DNA of 64,000 nucleotides from Sporothrix humicola (lineage: Eukaryota; Ascomycota; Sordariomycetes; Ophiostomatales; Ophiostomataceae): contig WNYE01000011.1 in NCBI GenBank assembly GCA_021396245.1, positions 186,001 to 250,000 of the forward strand, written 5' to 3'. Each line of letters begins with the position of its first letter. Position 1 is the first letter of the stretch. Below, in pieces: positions 55,565 to 64,000 of this stretch. The notes beneath the pieces are model-generated. The model was given only the letters and a program-made list of their open reading frames with translations. It was not told the origin of the DNA and did no database searches. Position numbers and translations under genes: made by a program.

Positions 55565-55807
55565 CTACAGCTGCTGGGAGAACATGCTGCCGGGTAGCCC
55601 TGGTGATTGTTGTGGGTGTTGTTGCTGGTGTGGCAGCTGGTGAGGGTGTTGTTGATGTGGGTGGTGCTGTTGGTGCTGGTGATGCTGCTGCTGCTGGTGC
55701 AGGTGTGATTGATGTTGCTGCTGCGGCGGCTGCTGCTGCTGATGTTGTCCAGCATAGATCGTGGTGTCCCCGGACTCAGGATTGGCTCCTGGCGGAGACA
55801 TTGATTG
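55565..55807 (-). other. In-frame Gln/His-rich extension after the Myb-protein stop (candidate readthrough region)
   Basis: Directly after the UAG stop of the Myb gene (55810-55808) the same frame is open for 80 codons and ends with TAG at 55567-55565. It begins QSMSPPGANPESGD, runs through QHQQQQPPQQQHQ-type blocks encoded by CAG, CAA, CAT and CAC, and ends SPGLPGSMFSQQL. The composition matches the Gln/His-rich N-terminal half of the same protein. The stop context is TAG CAA TCA, which fits the UAG-CAR-YYA readthrough pattern known from plant viruses and shown to work in yeast. It could instead be a low-complexity 3' UTR. Confidence 0.5.
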
Positions 55808-57187
55808 CTATAAGGGCGCACCACTATTCAATAATTGCGCGCGCTCCTTGCAGGCTGCCGGCGTGAAGCCGGTGCCGACTTTGTTGGCCACAATCCGCCA
55901 CCTTTCGTTTTCGTAGTCCTGGAGAGCCGTCCGGAGTTTTTGGTCCTGGTTTGTTAGCACATCATTCTGTGGGAAGGAAATTCAAAGAAGAAGGGATTGC
56001 TTACCGTCTCGTCCGTCCATTGGGTCGTCTTTGCCTTCAGCTTTGTACAGTACCGGACCTGCAGGGTACCGCTGGACCGCCCAGGAAAGAAGTCGGCAAT
56101 CTGCTTCCACGTCAAGCTTTTGTTCTCCTTGAGGTCGATCAGAAGTTGGTCGTCGTCCGATGTGAACTTGAGTTTTGGGCCCCTTGGCCGTGGAGCCGGA
56201 GGCGGCATGCCAGCTTGACCAACCACACTTGGTGCGCCTCCACCTCCACCGCCTTCACCGTCGCGCCGCATCATCTTCGAAGGAGGGCCCGTGTCTGGCA
56301 GCCGGTGGTGATGGTGGGTTGGAGGCAGAGATTGTGGTGTTGCCTGTTGCGGTGTTCCTGTTGGTTGTCCATAGGCGGTCATCGAGTCGAGGTCGCTTTG
56401 TTCGAGGTCCGGCATGCCAGACACAGTAAGATCCAGGTCGTCTGGCCGTGGACGCTTGACTCCGGCTGTTGTGCCGACCGGTCCCGCGCCCAGTCCCGGA
56501 TAAAGTGGATTGACAACTGCATGGGGCGAAGAAATTGGAGCGCCGTAGTGCGCCTGCCCCGGATGATGCCCAAGATGTCGTGCCGCGGCTGCAGCGGCAT
56601 GGTGGGCCCCCATCTGGCTCGGGTCCATTAACACCTGGTGGGGGTGGTGGGTGGCTGCGTGGTGGTGAGACATTGTGTGATGTGATTGTTGTTGTTGCTG
56701 CTGCTGCTGCTGTTGTTGGTGGTGATGCCCCGTGTGATGCTGATCTGACGTGTCGTGAAGAGATGCGCCGGTTCCAATGTGGTGTAGCGACGGCCGGCTG
56801 TGGTGTTGTTGCGGCTCGTAAGCCTGTTGTGTTTGACTATGTTGTTGCTCGCCAGGGTGCGAGTCCTGGGGAGAGTAATCGACATTGTAGTCTGGCCCTA
56901 CTCTGTAGTTGCTCGCCAGCGTGTCTCCTATACATGGGTTCCGCCAGAGCGAGCCGCTCTGGCTGGTCGCCGGACTCTGAAGGGAAAGAATTTGATAGAC
57001 CGGGGCCCCGGAGGGCGGCTTCGTCGAGAGTGTTGGGAAGGACCGTAGTGGACCCTGGGCGCACGTTGCTGCCGTTGCTGATGATTAGGCGGGGTTTTTG
57101 GTGCGGGCGCACGGCCGTATGCTTTCCGTCCTCCGGGCTACGGATTGTAAAAGAGTGGTTGGAGATTCTATCGGAAAACGACCGCAT
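55808..57187 (-). CDS. Myb/SANT-domain regulator with Gln/His-rich N-terminal region
   Basis: Likely nuclear DNA-binding protein. The C-terminal part is firm: one SANT/Myb repeat in exon 2 (KFTSDDDQLLIDLKEN, LTWKQIADFFPGRSSGTLQVRY) and, after a 59-nt intron (55946-56004, GCTAAC branch), a second one (DQKLRTALQDYENERWRIVANKVG, TPAACKERAQ), ending at TAG 55810-55808. Upstream, the exon 2 frame is open from 56976 with Gln/His/Ala-rich sequence, including a run of 11 Gln (around 56690-56722), but has no ATG before 56673. A start in another frame at 57187 (MRSFSDRISNHSF) joins it over a possible 88-nt intron (56977-57064, GTGCGC donor, TTCAG acceptor), giving 410 residues. That N-terminal join is tentative. 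A bipartite basic motif, VKRPRP, is present. No named orthologue is recognised. Confidence 0.75.
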
Positions 57188-60100
57188 GCGTCTTGCTTGA
57201 TCCTGTCGAGGGAGGGGATGCTTCTTTTGATTTCTGGCAGGTACTGCAAAGAGTGATGGCGAAGCAGGTTGTAGGCTAGATGCTAAAGTAGAAAACGAGT
57301 GGCGAGAACGAGTGCGCTTGGGAAATAATGTGTGGTGTATGAACTTTGTACAATTGGGGCGAATGGTAAAAGAGTGTGATAGTGAGAGTACCGAGTGGGA
57401 GAAGAGAGAGAAAAGAGAGAAAACTCTTGCCAGAGGGAGGCGTGTGTGCGGACGGCCGAGTATTTCAATAACACGCACTCATGCTCTTTGCTTTGCTAGG
57501 CAAGGACAAGGAACGGGAGACGAGACGGACGAAGAAGGGAGTTTCTGTGCTTCCATGCGTCTGGTGCCGGGGTCGATCGTTGGGTTGGGCGTCGTTGGTT
57601 GATCGTGTGCTGCGTTCATGTACTCGATCCTGACTTGATCCTGTCGACGGTAGAGGCGAGGTGCTGAGTAGAGCTAAGGATGATCTAGGCAAGGCGGGAG
57701 TGCATTATCGTCTGATCTTCGTGGTCAGGGCAAAGGATAAAAAGCAGCAGGCGTATTCAGGGGCCGAGTACAGATGGAAGAACGTGTGCAGGTTGTCACC
57801 GCCGTGGTACATGCGAGCGTGTGTCGGGACTATCTTATTTATAAGAACCCATATAAGAGCGCACGGTGGGTGGTGGATGGTGGGAAGTAGGATGGATGGC
57901 CATAGAAGACAGGATGGAAGAGCCAACTTTAAAAAAATAGGATTTCATGGGGGCAGCACCCAAGAATCTGACCCCCCTCCCCTGGTCTACCGCTACTGGG
58001 ATGAAAACCAAGCACTGAAGACTACGCAACATACAGGACGGAGAACACGTCGAACATGCTTGAAGAAGAGGGGGGTTGGCATTTACCTTGCCCAGCGTCC
58101 GATGAGGTAGCATAAATTGGTGATCTTATGCCATGGCTTGCATGCCGGATATAGAAACAGTCAGGCCCCCGGCCCCAGAAGACAACAATACAGGGGTGGG
58201 GGGAGAGTGCTAGGGTGTGGTTTTTTTCCTCGAGGGGGGGGGACTCGTCCACTTGACCGAAAGAGGCCGTAAAAAAACAGACGACAAGCGAGAGTAAAAA
58301 AAGCACGAGCCAGTTGCCTGATAGACAATTACCAGCTAACAAAGGCAGGAGTTAAGGCTGATGGAAAAAGAAAAGGAAAGGGAAAAAGAGAAATAGACAG
58401 GCAAAAGAAACTCGACTAAAAAGAAAAGAAAAAACTCTTCAAGGGTGGGTGGCAGGATGGGGGAAGAGGGATGGGAGATGGGGCTAGCAGGCTTCTAGGC
58501 AGTCCACTGGGGGAGAAGCATCGAGAACGCATAGAAGAATGCAAAACACACACAGTCGGATTGGCCATCACAACATGAAACACTTTCGACCCTGCAGTTG
58601 GGACGAGTGACGAGTGACGAGGGAGAGCCCGCAAGCGAAGAACGGGTAGAAAGCAGAGTGGTGCTGCGGAAAGTCTCCCACTCACCCCCCAACTGGGACA
58701 TTCCGTGCGGTTCGCTGCCGGACAGAAACGAGCCGATTGCAACGAGCAGATTGCTGGCACGGGCGGTAACAATGATGAGAGCATGAGCTCTAGCAGTGAG
58801 ATAGGCAGTAGACGAGGAGACGAGCAGACGAGCAGACGGAGCTGCCGCGCGGGACACAACTGTTAGAGTGAAAGACTGAGAGAGCAAAACTTCATGGTTT
58901 CCTTCCATTGTCCCCCATCATCCTCGTTGACATTTTTGCCCCTCCTGCTGGCACCATAATATAGCGCCCGAGGAGTTTTATGCGTAATCCATGGCTTACT
59001 CGAGCCTAGCATGGCTCTTGTCCATTGTGAGTGTATATCCCGGGTGTGTCTTTGCCTTAAAGGGCGATAGACTGGGGGAAGAGACAGGAGACAGCAGACA
59101 GACAGCGGAAGGATGATGATTTAGGACGGGGGAGAGACAGGCAAGGGCAAGGACGACAGCAACGACAACGACAACGAAGAACAAAAAAAGAGGAAGGCTG
59201 GGAGGGCATGGCTTCGGCGCGTTGCGACAGGTTTCGAGAGCCAGAAAAAAAGTGCCGCTATTTGTTTCTGTCCGCGTCTTCCAGGCATGTCGTCTTAATA
59301 GACGTCTGTTATGATGCAACCCAAGGTGGCAGTGGTGGGCCTGGCATCGCTGGCGTGGTGGCCGTGTGAAGAGCAAGAAGCCAAACGATAGGCGAGCAGT
59401 GCTTCATACGACTTGCAGCGGTGAGCGAGAGCCTCCGGTAGTTTTGTGCTGGTGTGTGGTCGTGGCATGCAAGTTGTATGTGGTACAAAGTACATGGTGA
59501 GATGCATACGATGTAGTGAGATGCATTGTACAAGATGTGTACTAGTACATTGTACTTGTAAGTGGTACATGCAGGTATTCCGTGTGGTGCTCTACGCTCT
59601 CCGTAGGAAGACAACGCGCTTTGCATCGTGCGTCCGAGGTCGATTCCTCCAGGGGACTACTTAGCCTAGCGCACAGCTTAGTCCTCCGTACTTTGTACAC
59701 TTGCACAAGTGTGTGTATGCTTGTATCTAGGCAGGCCAGGGTTATGAGCGCGTGCGTCATGCCATAGATAGAGCAGACGTTGAAATGAGCTGATGGGGGT
59801 TGAGTGACGGGCAGTAACTCGATCTGGACGGCCACATCAGGATAAGAGCGGCCATATGTGCGGGCGTCGCATTCTGCATGGGGTAGATTGGTGAACGTGG
59901 AGGGACATGACCAAGCTGTCGGGAGTGCCTGGGGAGCGCTGGGGGGGTATTCGACAGTCGCCAACGGGTGTCAGGCCTAGACAGGGGAAAGGTGACCGGA
60001 AGACTGTTGAGAATGTGAAAGCTGAGGTCGAAAAAAGAAAGCATGCGCGTCTGGTGATGCAGGAAGCTTGCTCAGATGAGGAGCGACACGAACAGCTTCA

Positions 60101-63100
60101 TGCATTGCATCGTGCTTGCATTCCCTGTGTCTCTTCACACGCAGCATCGTCCTGTTTGGGGCCCCGGTGATGGGCCAGGACAGTCCTTGCAGCGATGATG
60201 CCTCGCTCAACGCCGGTGGTTGGGCCTGACCTGGGCCCTTTTGCCTGACCTGGCCATTTCGGCAACTCCAAGATTGCACGATGTCCTCGCGTCAATGCCC
60301 GCAGACCTGGTGACCCAAGCAAAGAGGCTGCCAGCAAAGAGTGAAGGGGAGAGAGAGAGGCAAGGGGCAAGGCCAGCTCTTCAGATAGAGTACCTGACTG
60401 TCAAGCGTACAAGCAAGGGAACGAATACAATGAGATCCTCCCGTTCGCAAGGAGTCGCAATGCTGAATGCTGGGAGGGGCAGAGCGGCTGCTCGACGGAC
60501 AGGGATATGCATAAAGAAGCCTCGAAGCTCGGAACCCAGCAATAAAACGAACATTATGCTGCCAGGCCCCTGCTTGGCCCCTGCTGGGCCCTAAAGTGTT
60601 GTCCGACAGGGGGTTGAAATGAGAGAATTGAACGGTTGATTTCGGGCATTCTAGAAAAGCAGATGCAAGCTTCTAGCGCGTCGAAAAGAAGTAAAGAAAG
60701 TCGAGCTGATGCCCAAGGAAGGCAATGATGGGACGGCGAGCCAGGGCTGCATGCGGCGTGTCGAGGTTCTCTGGGAGCTGCTTTGATCTTCTGGTTCCTA
60801 TTTTGAGATTGTAAACTTTCCTCCCATGAATTTTCTGACGTTCTTTCAACTGATCTCGACAATGCATTCGTACCTTTTTTCTGGGTCTATTTTTCATCTG
60901 GGATTTTCTGGGATTCCCGCACCCTGTTCGACCGGCGTCTTTTATTACCTTCCTTGTGTCATACAAGCACAAGCGCAGGCACTCGACATGGTGGGCGGGA
61001 GCAGAGCGACGCGAGTGGTGCACGGTCGGGACTCGAATTTGTTCTTTTGTTCTTCGTTGGAATCTTCTTTTTGGTGTGTGTGCTTGGACTTGCATCCGCT
61101 GTTTTGTGATGTTTACAAAAAGGGGGCCAATGGAATTGCAAAGGTGCACAATGGCGGCGTTGCCACGTTCAGCCACAACTGCAAGAGCCGTAGCATCCAA
61201 AACACGAAGGAGCGATTGGTCGTTCAGCTCACATGTCGTGTGCATTGTGTGCATCTGCACCTGCCTTCTTGCTTTGCTGTACGTCGCACGTCGTACTATG
61301 CTGTCGGTCGTGGTTTCCGATCCCGACTCTGCGACTCCTGATCGGCCACCTATGCGTTTGACCACCGTCTGACGCGTGGCTGGAAGCTGCACACAAGTCG
61401 CACCTGCCGCGCGCAATCGCAATCGCGCAGCAGTGCATGCGCTGTTACATCTGCAGGAAGGAACTTAAAATTTCTGGCCTTTGTCGGTGGGCTCCTTCCC
61501 TCTCTGCACGGTCGTTCCTGCCTGCACTGCGCTTGCACATCGGTCGACGCTTGGTACTGCCGCGCATCACCATTACGGACGAAATCGCTTCTCGTATATC
61601 TTGGAAGCCCTCCCAGAATAATCGCCATAGGACTGTTCGCTATTGCAGCAAAGCCTGGGAGTGCAGAAAACAGGAAATCGGGAACTAAAAGACTACCCAT
61701 ACCAGACAAGGGGAAAAGCTGGACAACGGACGCAATGGTACACCGTGACCCAAGAAAAATAAGAGACGAAATTTACAGACGAACGACATCCGTCGTGTAA
61801 GCCGAAGAAAGCACTAACATGGAAGGAACGCCCAACATGTGCTTGTGCGCCGGCCTTAACTGCGATGTTCCCTGTTGGTTGCTCTTTCTTTCCACGGACA
61901 AGCACTTTGCGGAATAGAATATCTCCTTCCGAATACAGTGGTAATTATGGTCCAAAGAGGTTGTTCTCGTGGGCAAGAACGCTTTCTCCGGGAAGCTGGA
62001 ATCGGTTCATAATCTGAACCGCACTTGCCAAGAAACCCCCCTAGATGGCCCCCTCTGATGTCAGATGCGCCGTACTATGAAATATGCTTTTTTGCTGATG
62101 ATTGTGATCTCTGCTCTAATTTATGGAGAAGACGTCCATTTTGCCATTTGACTATTTGACATGCGAACACAGTGTCGTCATCCCCTTGTCGCTCGTTCCC
62201 AATTTCTCAATACAGTATCTCGCTTGACTCCCGCCCACACACGCAAACGTGATTATCAACGGGAGTAAGGTCGCCGTCCTCTTTCCAGGAGCGCCAAGCG
62301 ACACGCACGATCATGCATCTGCAGAACATCATTGCCCGTGGGCGTGACAGGTTGCCTCATATAAGCGCCCCTACACACCCGTCGCTCTTTCCCTCTTTGT
62401 ACCCATCCTCCGTACTTTCCTCCCGGTGCTCTGGTTGTACATTGTCTGGTAAGATTAGATGGAAAGAACATTGGGTGTATTAGACGGCGAAGTATTAGTA
62501 TTACGCGGCTTATGACAGCCCAGAGTAAATGGAAAAGGGAAAGTGCGGCCAGAAATAACGAACCCGCAGGCAGGAATTCCCGACGATTCGGAAACCCTCC
62601 CACGCTGTCCGCGCCTCCCATGCCCCCCTGGCCTGTCGTCCTTTCCTGTCGTGGACTCGCCGGTCAGTCAAGTCAGCCTGGTCGCTTCTTTCCTTGGTTT
62701 TTTGTTCAATATTTTAAATTTCGCGCCGGGCCTGGCCCTGTCGCTTGCCCGTGAGGGGCATATCCTCCGAAAGTATATGCAGCGAAATGCAGGTACGCAG
62801 GAACGTCCGCTGCAGGGCCTTTGATGGGCCTGTCTATTTGTGGCAGCAGAGTGCGATTGGTCACATTCGTTTTGTTTCTTGTTCCATTCTCCTTTTCTCT
62901 GTGTGGTTGCTGCATCTGACAGCGCTGGAAATAGGTTGCATTTGCCAACCTTACCCGAGCCTCTTGCCCTGTTCCTTCCCAAAGATTCCCTGCTCCTTCC
63001 TGCCTTGCTTCCAGTGCTTCCAGTGCTTCCACTGCTTCCACGAAATTTTGGCATGTGGTCGCTCCTGTTCCTTCCACATTTGCTTCGATTTTTCCATGTT

Positions 63101-64000
63101 TTTTTTCCCACCCCATTTTCCCATTTTTGATTGCCCCATAACTTTCCTCGTGTCGCCCCTGCCCTTTTTTAATTCTTGTCTGTCAATTCTGTCCTTTCTT
63201 TCCTGTTCTGTCCTGCTTTTACAGTTGCTCCTGCCCACACGCACCCCACCTTTTGCGCATCCTCCTGAACAAGGCTGGCGCCCACTTTTGCCCTTTTGTT
63301 GTTGGCCGCGAGCGCCGCACTCTTTTGATTTGCTTGCAATGCATTAATGCATGAATCTGTGCAATTTACTTGATCACCACTACGAGGCGCTGATTCCGCG
63401 TTACCGTCTGGGCTATCCGCTCGCTCGCTACAGAATTCGACAATACAAAGAGTAAAAAAGGCAAGAACGATAGGAAAAAAAGGACAGAAAAGACAGCTGA
63501 TGGCGCCTCGGCTGGGCAGTTTGCCGCCGGTCGCCCCTGCTTGTTCAGTTCTTACCAAGCTCGCGCCCGTGAGAAGGCAGGCGCGATCGAGAAGCACAAG
63601 GCACGAGGAAAGAGCGGCAAGATGGTTTATATGGCAGACAATGGAAGCAGCAAGTAGCAGCGGTGAGCGTTCTTGCCCGTATTGGTCATCTGATGAAGCA
63701 GGGCAAACATTTTGACACACTTACACGCGCGCATTTTTGCTAAAGGCCTCGGGCCGGCGTCAAGTTGGGCGCGAACTGTAAAAATACGAGCGACTGAGGT
63801 TGAAAATGGATATGAAGATTCAAATGAAAATGTAAATGGCAATGAAAATAAGAATGAAATCAGAGGCTATAGTAATTAAAGTCGAAACTGGAAACAAAAC
63901 TCATGATGCAGCGTCGCCGTGCCATTTTAGAAGTCCGAAAAAGAAGATCAAACATGCAAATAAAAGTACAAAAAAAGCTTTTTTGTCCACCTGATGTCAC
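57188..64000. other. 6.8-kb region with no recognisable gene
   Basis: The left part must contain the promoter and leader of the Myb gene. Open frames reach 249 codons (60673-61422, minus) but overlap frames on the other strand and show no domain, signal peptide or biased codon use I can identify. A cluster of GTAC palindromes lies at about 59480-59575. A tRNA-like T-arm sequence at about 59635 lacks a matching A box and is not called. Confidence 0.45.

Noticed and set aside
59590..59665. tRNA-like segment (T-arm-like GAGGTCGATTCCTC after a GCGCTTTGCAT stretch resembling an Ala-TGC anticodon arm)
   Set aside because: The T-loop is one base short, the anticodon loop would be eight bases, and no A box or acceptor stem pairs; at most a decayed relic.
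60673..61422. 249-codon minus-strand open frame near the right end
   Set aside because: Overlaps a 171-codon frame on the other strand; composition is not protein-like and there is no recognisable motif.

Overview
The window looks like nuclear DNA of a filamentous ascomycete (Pezizomycotina, most likely a Sordariomycete; the genus cannot be fixed from sequence alone). The reasons are short introns (mostly 50-90 nt) with GTRNG donors and CTAAC or CTGAC branch sites, large intronless genes, several fungal-specific families (GPR1/FUN34/YaaH acetate permease, PTH11-like rhodopsin-domain membrane protein, an NRPS-like A-T-R reductase, a fungal CorA) and wide gene-poor spacers. I find 18 protein-coding genes, one of them cut by the left edge, and one intronic C/D-box snoRNA.

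Layout. At 1-187 (-) is the 5' part of the SF3b5/Ysf3 splicing factor, divergent from a zinc-finger protein (704-2300, +). Then come the SMC5/6 subunit NSE3 (2741-4220, +) and the RAD5 helicase/ubiquitin ligase (4604-8366, +). An acetate-permease-family gene (9062-9846, -) is followed by 8.9 kb with no recognisable gene, a PTH11-like membrane protein (18721-20012, +), 4.8 kb more of spacer, and an intronless NRPS-like reductase (24799-28104, +). A block on the minus strand follows: mitochondrial D-lactate dehydrogenase (28265-30199), a LovD/EstB-type serine hydrolase (30693-32138), a CorA-type transporter (32965-35037), a secreted protein with a duplicated ricin-B-like domain (36100-37578) and a cytochrome P450 (39866-41464).

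The right part is housekeeping: ISA2 (44021-44890, +), RPL7 (45339-47037, -) divergent from RPS14 (47604-48127, +), RAD26/CSB (48734-52450, -) divergent from a ketopantoate-reductase-family gene (53006-54490, +), and a Myb/SANT regulator rich in Gln and His (55808-57187, -). The last 6.8 kb holds no gene I can defend.

The genes do not form one pathway. NSE3, RAD5 and RAD26 are all genome-maintenance genes; RPL7 and RPS14 share a promoter. The two observations most worth following are: (1) a C/D-box snoRNA in RPL7 intron 2, with a perfect 8-bp terminal stem and a 14-nt guide against the large-subunit rRNA segment that the RPL7-intron snoRNAs of budding yeast also target; and (2) the UAG stop of the Myb regulator, followed by CAA UCA (the UAG-CAR-YYA readthrough context) and by an in-frame Gln/His-rich extension of about 80 codons, a candidate for programmed stop-codon readthrough.
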